Shown here: one piece after another, positions 1 through 6,232 of the stretch | Layout: every line of letters starts with the position of its first letter | How positions within the stretch are numbered: position 1 is the first letter of the stretch | DNA from: JAQGMV01 sp035525455 | Lineage (GTDB): Bacteria > Pseudomonadota > Gammaproteobacteria > Burkholderiales > SG8-41 | Length of the DNA: 18,932 bases | Reading direction: 5' to 3' | Assembly: GCA_035525455.1 (NCBI GenBank) | Contig: DATLEF010000135.1 | Coordinates: forward strand, 1 to 18,932 | The notes under the pieces: generated by a model | Seen by the model: only the letters and a program-made list of their open reading frames with translations | The model's database searches: none | Told to the model about the DNA's origin: nothing | Made by a program: the position numbers and the translations under genes

Positions 1-191
1 CAGAGGAAAACCAAGGTTTTCCTCCGAAACCTCCTTTCCTCCACGGTTTCCCTCCGTAATCTTCTCTAATCGCGCTGGCACATCATGGGGGAAGGGAGGT
101 TACGGAGGGAAACCGTGGAAGGTAGCGGAGCGGTCGGGTCCCTCTGTTCGTGAGCGCCGAGGCCCGAGCCGAAGGCGAGCGGCGCGATCGA
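1..191. repeat. Intergenic inverted-repeat cluster with three copies of a 19-nt motif
   Basis: No gene is seen in this stretch, which is cut by the window start. A 19-nt motif, TTACGGAGGGAAACCGTGG, lies on the plus strand at 100-118, and its perfect inverted copy is at 41-59. A third, diverged copy (TTTCGGAGGAAAACCTTGG) is on the minus strand at 11-29, exactly 30 nt from the second. A separate perfect palindrome has 10-nt arms at 3-12 and 15-24. Near the end of Bug gene 1, GCGCCG (154-159) and CGGCGC (180-185) can pair around a small inner GCC/GGC stem. These foldbacks could end transcription of the minus-strand Bug gene, but no T-run follows on that strand. A non-autonomous mobile element or REP-like family is equally possible. 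The repeats are read directly; the role is unknown. Confidence 0.75.
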
Positions 192-1157
192 TTACTCTAG
201 CCGAACGCCCGCCACTTTGACGGCTTTTGCCCAGCGCGCAATTTCGCTGCGTATGAAGGCGGCGGCTTCCTGCGGAGTGGCGGACAGCGGCTCGGCGCCC
301 TGCGCATGCAGCTTCTCGCGCACGTCCGCGAGCTGCACGATGCGCACGACCTCGCCATTCAGCCGCGCGACGATCTCGCGCGGTGTGCCCGCGGGCGCAA
401 GCAGGCCGTACCAGGTGCCCGATTCGAATCCGGGCACGCCCGATTCAGCGGCGGTCGGCAGCTCGGGCGCGATCGCACTGCGCTTGGCGCTGGTGATCAA
501 GATCCCGCGCAGCCGTCCGGAGCGCGTGTGCGGAAGCGCCACCAGGATATTGGCGAACGCCATCGAAACATTGCCGGCGATGACATCCGCAATGGCCGGC
601 ACGGTACCTTTGTATGGCACATGCAGGAGGTTGATGCCGAGCTCCATCTTCAGCATCTCGCCCGCGAGATGCGGCGAGCTGCCCGTGCCGGGTGTCGCAT
701 AGGAGAGCTGGCCGGGCCGCGCTTTCGCCAGCGCAACGAGCTCCGACAGGGTCTTTGCCGGCAGCGACGGGTGGGCCGCGAGCACCAGCGGCGCCGAGGC
801 GATCAACGCAACGGGCGCAAAATCGCGGACGAGATCGAAAGGCGCTTTCGCATACGCGGACTGGCTGATGGCCGCCGCGGCCGTGACTGAGAGCAGCGTA
901 TAGCCATCAGGCGCGGCGCGCGCGGCGAGCTCCACGCCGATATTGCCGGCGGCGCCCGCGCGATTGTCGACGACGAACTGGCGGCCAAGCGCCTCGCTCA
1001 GCCTGGCTGCGACGAGTCGCGTCGCGATGTCGCTTCCGGCGCCCGGCGGAAACGTGACGATCACGCGGACCGGGCGCACCGGATAGGCCTGCGCGAGCGC
1101 GCTGCACGCAAGACACGCGCACATCACCGTCGCGAGCGACCGCAATACCCCACACAT
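192..1157 (-). CDS. Bug/TctC-family tripartite tricarboxylate transporter substrate-binding protein (Bug 1)
   Basis: This is a 321-residue periplasmic binding protein of the Bug (TctC) family. These proteins bind small carboxylates or amides and usually serve TctAB permeases. Residues 1-22 form a signal peptide (hydrophobic core, ending near ALA-QA). The mature protein begins with the family's YPVRPVRVIV strand, followed by the ligand loop PPGAGSDIATR. Further on are VVDNRAGAAGNIG and PDGYTLL, and the HVPYKGT segment about residue 180. Length is normal for the family. The start is supported by a GGGGAGG ribosome-binding site about 9 nt upstream of the ATG. It stands alone on the minus strand, with no TctA or TctB beside it. 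The ligand cannot be read from sequence. Confidence 0.93.
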   Translation of the reverse strand: MCGVLRSLATVMCACLACSALAQAYPVRPVRVIVTFPPGAGSDIATRLVAARLSEALGRQFVVDNRAGAAGNIGVELAARAAPDGYTLLSVTAAAAISQSAYAKAPFDLVRDFAPVALIASAPLVLAAHPSLPAKTLSELVALAKARPGQLSYATPGTGSSPHLAGEMLKMELGINLLHVPYKGTVPAIADVIAGNVSMAFANILVALPHTRSGRLRGILITSAKRSAIAPELPTAAESGVPGFESGTWYGLLAPAGTPREIVARLNGEVVRIVQLADVREKLHAQGAEPLSATPQEAAAFIRSEIARWAKAVKVAGVRLE

Positions 1158-1319
1158 CGTGTCAGTCCTCCCCAGGCCCGCCGACGAGGGATCGTACCAC
1201 GCTCTTCCGCCGCGATGCCTGTGTAGCCAGTGGGCGACAACTGATTTTCCGGCTCGGCGTTTGCAAGGTATCGAATTGACCGCGCATCGTTAATGCGCTC
1301 AGGTCCGTATCGACTACTT

Positions 1320-1326
1320 GAGGAGA
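1320..1326 (+). promoter_or_regulatory. Ribosome-binding site fixing the start at 1333
   Basis: GAGGAGA lies 6 nt before the ATG at 1333. This favours that ATG over an in-frame TTG at 1318, which would overlap the ribosome-binding site and place charged residues ahead of the signal peptide. Confidence 0.7.
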
Positions 1327-1332
1327 TCACAC

Positions 1333-1638
1333 ATGAAAAAGCTTCTATCTGGAACGCTCGCAGCGATTTCGCTGGGGCTGTCCGCAGTTGCGATGGCCCA
1401 AATGGGCCCAGGTCCCATTGATGCAGCCGCGAATGCGCTGCCGCAATGCTCCGGAATGACCGGGAATGGGCGCGACTCGTGTTTGCGCCTGGGAAACGGT
1501 CGTATACAGGCGCTCAGTGACAACGCGCCCCCACGCGTTTCATCGATGGGCTCTACCGCCGGGATCGTCAGCACGCCCGGAATCGGGGGAGGCAGCACTA
1601 TCGGCGGCGGCTCTTTGCCAGGGGCACCGCGGCAGTAG
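1333..1638 (+). CDS. Small exported Gly-rich hypothetical protein
   Basis: I do not recognise this 101-residue protein. Residues 1-22 form a clear signal peptide: KK, then a hydrophobic stretch, then an AMA-Q cleavage site. The mature part is only about 79 residues. It holds two cysteines (C39 and C50) separated by a polar Gly/Asn/Arg loop, which could form a disulfide in the periplasm. A Gly/Ser/Pro-rich tail of about 20 residues follows and is probably disordered. The signal peptide and ribosome-binding site make it likely to be a real gene despite its size. It is divergent from Bug 1 across 175 nt and convergent with the AsmA gene. Function is unknown. Confidence 0.7.
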   Translation: MKKLLSGTLAAISLGLSAVAMAQMGPGPIDAAANALPQCSGMTGNGRDSCLRLGNGRIQALSDNAPPRVSSMGSTAGIVSTPGIGGGSTIGGGSLPGAPRQ

Positions 1639-1666
1639 GCAGTAACGAAGCAGCTCGAACGGCCCG

Positions 1667-1693
1667 GGCATGGCGTGACACTCGCGCCGTGCC
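1667..1693. terminator. Possible terminator hairpin between convergent genes
   Basis: An 11-pair stem (1667-1677 with 1683-1693, including two G-T pairs) closes a 5-nt loop in the 64-nt gap between the two convergent genes ending at 1638 and 1703. It could end transcription from both sides, but neither strand has a T-run after it, so an intrinsic terminator is not proven. Confidence 0.4.
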
Positions 1694-1702
1694 GCGCCGC
1701 CT

Positions 1703-4024
1703 TCAACGGCCGAAAATACCCTTTAACCGGTCTTTGACCGCGTCCTTGATGTCCCCGCCTCCGCTCCCGCCGCCGGGTTGCGCTTGGCCTGTGCCCTGTC
1801 CAGTCACACGTTTCATAATCTGATCCTGCAGCTGTTGTTTTGCGACGTCGGTGACCATGCTGCCGAAGTCGAGCGCGTACTGAGGGGACCCAAGCGCGCC
1901 GGTGAGCTTGACTGGCACGGTGAGGCCACGCAAATCCGTAACTTCCTTGCCGCCCTGGCCGCGCGACGTCGCCACCAACGTCGCCTTCAGCAGGTAATTC
2001 AGCCGATCGTTGCCTATATCGATATCGCCTTCGCCGGCAACTCGGAGAAGGGGCGATTTCATCGACAAATCGTTGTTGTGTGCGACGCCATTTTTCACGT
2101 TGAAGCTCGCCTTGAGCTCGCTGAAGTCGGTTTTCTGCGCCATGTTGCTGGCCTGGACCTGTTGACCGCGCAGCTCGCGCAGCTTCGTTTGCGCGGAGCG
2201 GAGCGTCCCGGCGATGTCGATGCCTTTGATCGCGCCGTCTGCGAGGTTGATTGCAACCGTGCCGTTCAGCGCTTTCTTGAGCGCGGCCATCGTCGCACCC
2301 TGCGCCGTGACATCCACGCTGACGGTGCCCTTGCCTTCGAGCGTGTCGATTTGCGCGGCGTCGTGCAGCAGCGGCCCCACCGCGACCCCTGACAATGTCT
2401 GTTTCACCCTGAACGCATTGTCGGCGGCGCTTGCGGAAAGCGCGCCGTTGAGTGTCCCCTGATAGAGCTGCGCCGAGAGCGGCGTAACCTCCACGCGTCC
2501 GCCGGCGGCCTTGACCTCCGCGCGCACCTGCGAGCTCTTCACGTTCATCGCCGTGAGCTTGCCGATCTTCAGGCTGCCCGCGGCGTCCAGGTCCTTGAGC
2601 GCTGAGAGGTCGATTTTCTCGTCCTTGTCCTTCTGCGCCTGCTGTTTTGCATCGCCCGCTTTGCCAGGCGCCTTGCCCAGCAGCTTGTCGACGTCGAGCT
2701 GATCCGCGGTCACGTCGAAGGTCAGCGCCAGCGGTGAAAATTTGGCCACGCCGATTTTCCCGTTGACGTTCGACTCATCGAGTTTGCCGTTGAAATCAAG
2801 GCTCGCGGTGTCCTTCGCGATGTCGGCACGCGCGGCGCCGGTGATCGACGCGTCGAATGCGCCTTTCGGTATCTTCGGATCGCTCACTTTCGCGTTGAGC
2901 GCGAGGTTCGGGATCTCGAAGCGTTTCGCCTCCAGGTTCCCGGTGAGCGTGCCGGCGAGCTTCGCCTTCGTCGTTCGTCCGTCGCCCTGCATTTCGATGT
3001 CCGCGTCGAGCGGGCCCGCTTTCATCTCCGTGAACGCGCCCTGCACGGCCGCAAGGGCGACTTTCGCCGTGAGCTTGCTCTTCGCGTCGTTGAGCGTGAG
3101 TTCCAGCGTGACCTTGCCGCCGTCCACCTTGTCGCGCGTAAGACTGAGTCGCGGTGCGTCGAGCTTGATCCTCGTGTCGCCGCCCGCCCGTTTGCCGCTG
3201 ACATCGACGCTGAGATCGCTGGCGACGAGCTCGTTGGAGGCGGTCCGTGCCTCGACACTGCCCTTGGCGCTCGCCTTCATATCGGTGAATGCGCCGTAGT
3301 TGCCTTTGCCCGAGAAATCGAGGTCCTGCACCCTGTAGAGCTTGCGCTCGAGGTCGAAGGTGAGCTTGCCTTTGAGCTTCGTTTCGACCTGCGCCTTCTG
3401 CCTGGGCGCGGCGATCGATGCGCTCAGGCTGATCGGCGTCGTGACGCCGTTCGCGATGCGGCCTGTCTTGAGATCGAGCTTGGAGATCTGGTATTGCGCA
3501 TCCGCCGCACGATCGATATACGAGAGCTCGCCGTCGTTGATGTCGACGTGGTGTATATCGATTTTCACGCGCGTTTTTTCTTCGGGCTTGCTGTCGCCGC
3601 CGGTGAGATCGTCGAAGTTGAAACGGCCCGCTTTGTCGCGCTCGATGCTCGCGCGAAGCCCTTTCAGCTCGATCGCGTCGACGATGACCTCCTTCGAAAG
3701 CAGCGGCAGGACTTTGACCGAGACCACCGCGCTGGTGAAGCTCGCGAAAGGCTTGCTGCCGTTGCGCTCGGACAGCGCGGCCTGCCCGAGCTTTGCGCCG
3801 AGGGTCGGGAAAAACGCGAGCGCGATGTCGCCTTTCAAGTCGAGCGTGCGGCCGGTCTTCTTCTGAACAGCAGATACGATTTCAGCTTTGTATTTGTTGG
3901 GATCGAACGTCGCTGCGATGTACGCGACGATTACGCCGGTCAAGATGATTACAGCGCCCACGCCGGCCGCGACCCATTTGACGGCCTTGCTCAATGCGGT
4001 TCTGCTGCTTTTCGACTGTGTCAT
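1703..4024 (-). CDS. AsmA family protein
   Basis: A 773-residue AsmA-like protein. The family anchors in the inner membrane by one N-terminal helix and extends a long beta-rich domain into the periplasm. It is linked to outer-membrane biogenesis and lipid transfer between membranes. Here the helix spans about residues 17-38 and is followed by FDPNKYKAEIVSAVQKKTGR, the usual AsmA N-terminal signature. The long middle is made of repeated strands of the type 'LDFNGKL' and 'VKLDAPRLSL'. The C-terminal AsmA_2-like part contains the GTLNGALSASA and LRGLTVPVKLTGALGSP motifs, and a Gly/Gln-rich linker precedes the end. The ATG at 4024 lacks a strong ribosome-binding site. A TATACT -10-like box lies at 4057-4052 on this strand, without a clear -35. 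It is divergent from the MFS gene and probably transcribed alone. Confidence 0.92.
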   Translation of the reverse strand: MTQSKSSRTALSKAVKWVAAGVGAVIILTGVIVAYIAATFDPNKYKAEIVSAVQKKTGRTLDLKGDIALAFFPTLGAKLGQAALSERNGSKPFASFTSAVVSVKVLPLLSKEVIVDAIELKGLRASIERDKAGRFNFDDLTGGDSKPEEKTRVKIDIHHVDINDGELSYIDRAADAQYQISKLDLKTGRIANGVTTPISLSASIAAPRQKAQVETKLKGKLTFDLERKLYRVQDLDFSGKGNYGAFTDMKASAKGSVEARTASNELVASDLSVDVSGKRAGGDTRIKLDAPRLSLTRDKVDGGKVTLELTLNDAKSKLTAKVALAAVQGAFTEMKAGPLDADIEMQGDGRTTKAKLAGTLTGNLEAKRFEIPNLALNAKVSDPKIPKGAFDASITGAARADIAKDTASLDFNGKLDESNVNGKIGVAKFSPLALTFDVTADQLDVDKLLGKAPGKAGDAKQQAQKDKDEKIDLSALKDLDAAGSLKIGKLTAMNVKSSQVRAEVKAAGGRVEVTPLSAQLYQGTLNGALSASAADNAFRVKQTLSGVAVGPLLHDAAQIDTLEGKGTVSVDVTAQGATMAALKKALNGTVAINLADGAIKGIDIAGTLRSAQTKLRELRGQQVQASNMAQKTDFSELKASFNVKNGVAHNNDLSMKSPLLRVAGEGDIDIGNDRLNYLLKATLVATSRGQGGKEVTDLRGLTVPVKLTGALGSPQYALDFGSMVTDVAKQQLQDQIMKRVTGQGTGQAQPGGGSGGGDIKDAVKDRLKGIFGR

Positions 4025-4083
4025 TTCGATCCGTGCGTAACAGGATGGTCGAGTATAGGACTTTCAATGAGAATGCTCATCGC

Positions 4084-5280
4084 ATGAACGAACCCGACGC
4101 AACACGGCCCGGCCGCATCCTGCCGATCATCATCGCCTCGCAATTCGCCGGCACATCCCTGTGGTTTGCAGGTAATGCAGTGCTCGACGACCTCCAGCGG
4201 CAATGGAACCTCGGCAGCGAGGCGGTGGGATATGTCACTTCCGCGGTGCAGCTCGGTTTCATCGCGGGCACGCTCGCGTTCGCCTTCTTCGCAGTTTCCG
4301 ACCGCTACTCGCCGCGAAAAGTATTCTTCCTGTGCTCGCTCGCCGGCGCGGCCGCGAACGCGGGGGTATATCTCTTCGCACATGGCCTGCAATCGCTGCT
4401 CGCGCTGCGTTTCGTCACCGGCTTCTTTCTCGCGGGCATTTATCCGGTCGGGATGAAAATAGCAGCGGGATGGTACCGGCGCGATCTCGGCAACGCGATC
4501 GGTTTTCTGGTGGGCGCGCTTGTGCTGGGCACCGCTTTTCCACATCTGCTCAAAGCAGCGGGCGCAGCACTCCCGTGGGAGGCGATTACGCTGACAGTAT
4601 CCGTGACCGCCGCGGTCGGGGGGCTCCTCATGCTGCTCTTCGTGCCGGACGGCCCGTATTCGGCCAAAGGCGCGCGGTTCGACCCGCGCGCGCTCGCCCT
4701 GATTTTTAGCTCGCGGCTTTTCCGTGCATCGGCCTTCGGCTATTTCGGCCACATGTGGGAGCTTTATGCGTTCTGGGCCTTCGTGCCGCTGGTGCTGGCA
4801 GCGCACGCAGCGCAGCCCGCGCATGCGGCGCTCAACGTGCCGCTGTGGGCGTTTTGCGTAATCGGCGCGGGCGCGCTGGGATGCGTCTGCGGGGGGCTCG
4901 TCTCGCTGAAGCTCGGCAGCGCGCGCGTCGCGTTCGCGCAGCTCTGCATGTCCGGCGTGTGCTGTCTTCTCTCGCCATTCATGTTCCACGCGCCGACTCC
5001 GGTGTTCCTCGCTTTTCTGCTGGTGTGGGGCGTCACGGTGGTGGGCGACTCGCCGCAGTTTTCGGCCTTGAACGCCCGCAACGCGCCGCAGACGCTGGTC
5101 GGTTCCGCGCTCACCATCGCCAACTGCATCGGGTTCGCGATCACGATCGTCAGTATTCAGCTCCTGAACCATATCCGGCCGATCGTCGGCGCGGACTATC
5201 TGTTCGTCGTGCTCGCCATCGGCCCCGCGCTGGGCTTGGCTGCGCTCATGCCGCTCCTCAAAACCGAGCGGCGCGCGTAA
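4084..5280 (+). CDS. Major facilitator superfamily (MFS) transporter
   Basis: A 398-residue inner-membrane secondary transporter with about 12 hydrophobic helices in two halves. After the first two helices comes the MFS loop 2-3 signature, AVSDRYSPRK, with its conserved Asp and basic residues. A longer polar stretch (PDGPYSAKGARFDPRA) separates the halves, as expected for the central loop. The overall look is that of the CynX/NarK-like MFS group, but the substrate cannot be predicted. The start at 4084 (MNEPD) is chosen because helix 1 follows after a short polar tail. An in-frame ATG at 4045 is possible; neither has a strong ribosome-binding site. It is divergent from the AsmA gene across 59 nt. 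The PhyH gene lies downstream on the same strand, so co-transcription is possible. Confidence 0.9.
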   Translation: MNEPDATRPGRILPIIIASQFAGTSLWFAGNAVLDDLQRQWNLGSEAVGYVTSAVQLGFIAGTLAFAFFAVSDRYSPRKVFFLCSLAGAAANAGVYLFAHGLQSLLALRFVTGFFLAGIYPVGMKIAAGWYRRDLGNAIGFLVGALVLGTAFPHLLKAAGAALPWEAITLTVSVTAAVGGLLMLLFVPDGPYSAKGARFDPRALALIFSSRLFRASAFGYFGHMWELYAFWAFVPLVLAAHAAQPAHAALNVPLWAFCVIGAGALGCVCGGLVSLKLGSARVAFAQLCMSGVCCLLSPFMFHAPTPVFLAFLLVWGVTVVGDSPQFSALNARNAPQTLVGSALTIANCIGFAITIVSIQLLNHIRPIVGADYLFVVLAIGPALGLAALMPLLKTERRA

Positions 5281-5300
5281 CCTACAATAATCAGCAACTC

Positions 5301-5307
5301 AGGGAGG
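5301..5307 (+). promoter_or_regulatory. Strong ribosome-binding site ahead of GTG at 5314
   Basis: AGGGAGG sits 6 nt before a GTG at 5314. It is one of the best Shine-Dalgarno matches in the window, yet it serves a 32-codon ORF rather than the dioxygenase, whose own ATG at 5396 has none. Confidence 0.6.
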
Positions 5308-5313
5308 ACTCAC

Positions 5314-5412
5314 GTGCCGCGCATCCCGCTGTTATCGCTTGAAAGCAGTTTCACACCCGAACAACAGACATCTGTGCGTACCGACCGACTCCCATATGAA
5401 GCTCAACACTGA
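5314..5412 (+). pseudogene. 32-codon leader ORF, possible N-terminal stump of a lost gene
   Basis: GTG at 5314 opens a 32-residue frame (MPRIPLLSLESSFTPEQQ at its start) that ends at TGA 5410-5412, overlapping the dioxygenase start by 17 nt in another frame. The opening resembles N-termini of carboxymuconolactone decarboxylase/AhpD-like proteins, which often begin M-x-R-[IL]-P-L-[LV] followed by a TPEQ-type helix start. After about residue 18 the resemblance stops. I infer either a gene truncated by deletion, with its ribosome-binding site left behind, or a translated leader coupling to the dioxygenase. The family resemblance is from memory and weak; translation itself is likely given the ribosome-binding site. 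Confidence 0.4.
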
Positions 5413-6232
5413 ACAGCTCGAGCAATTCGAGCGCGAAGGCTATCTCTTCTTCCCGAGTCTGTTTTCCCGCGAGGAGATCGCGGTTCTCGCTGCCGAAGTG
5501 CCGCGTCTGTACGCGGAGCACCGGCCGGAGAACGTGCGCGAGCGCGGGAGCGAGGCGGTGAGGACAAATTTCGCGGCGCACATGTACAGCTACCCATTCG
5601 CGAAGCTCGCGCGCCATCCACGCATGATCGAACCGGTGATGCAGATCTACGGCAGCGAGCTGTACATGCACCAGTTCAAGATCAACGGCAAGATGGCTTT
5701 CGACGGCGACGTGTGGCAATGGCACCAGGATTACGGAACCTGGAAGAACGACGACCTGATGCCCGAGCCGCGCGCGATGAACGTCGCGATCTTTCTCGAC
5801 GACGTGAACGAGTTCAACGGTCCCCTCATGTTCATCCCGGGAAGCCATCAGCTCGGCGTCATCGACGCGGAGCACGACACATCGACGACGAGCTACCCGC
5901 TATGGACGATCAGCAACGATACGATAAGGAAACTCGTCGGACGCGGCGGCATCGTCGCGCCCAAAGGACCGGTAGGCTCGATGATTCTTTTTCACTCGTG
6001 TCTCGTGCACGCGTCGACTTCCAACCTGTCGCCGTGGAATCGCGTCGCCGTCTATCTGAGCCTGTGCGCGGTGTCCAACCACATCCGCCGCTTCAAGCGT
6101 CCGGAATACATCGCGCATCGCGATTTCACACCGATCCGCTGTCTGCCCGACGATTGCCTGCTGAAAAACTATGAAGTGCCTTTGCCGTGGAAGGAAGGCA
6201 CCCCTCAGGAAGCGCTCGTACCCGCGCTCTGA
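5396..6232 (+). CDS. Phytanoyl-CoA dioxygenase (PhyH/EctD-like) Fe(II)/2-oxoglutarate oxygenase
   Basis: A 278-residue cytoplasmic oxygenase of the PhyH family, which hydroxylates a substrate using Fe(II), O2 and 2-oxoglutarate. The iron ligands are visible: H110-x-D112 in WQWHQDYGTW and H205 in LVHASTSN. R216 (SPWNR), eleven residues later, would bind the 2-oxoglutarate carboxylate. NGPLMFIPGSH precedes the distal histidine as usual. The N-terminus (LEQFEREGYLFFPSLFS) is the standard PhyH opening and supports ATG 5396 over an in-frame TTG at 5339. No Shine-Dalgarno precedes it, so translation may depend on the overlapping leader ORF. Its 3' end overlaps the convergent molybdopterin gene by 28 nt. 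The substrate is unknown; relatives act on ectoine and other small molecules. Confidence 0.9.
   Translation: MKLNTEQLEQFEREGYLFFPSLFSREEIAVLAAEVPRLYAEHRPENVRERGSEAVRTNFAAHMYSYPFAKLARHPRMIEPVMQIYGSELYMHQFKINGKMAFDGDVWQWHQDYGTWKNDDLMPEPRAMNVAIFLDDVNEFNGPLMFIPGSHQLGVIDAEHDTSTTSYPLWTISNDTIRKLVGRGGIVAPKGPVGSMILFHSCLVHASTSNLSPWNRVAVYLSLCAVSNHIRRFKRPEYIAHRDFTPIRCLPDDCLLKNYEVPLPWKEGTPQEALVPAL

Noticed and set aside
11..118. Possible CRISPR array from the repeated 19-mer
   Set aside because: There are only three copies, one inverted, with unequal spacing (30 nt and then an inversion) and no cas genes.
4021..5172. 383-codon minus-strand open frame
   Set aside because: It is antisense to the MFS gene; its Arg/Glu/His-rich translation mirrors hydrophobic codons on the other strand.
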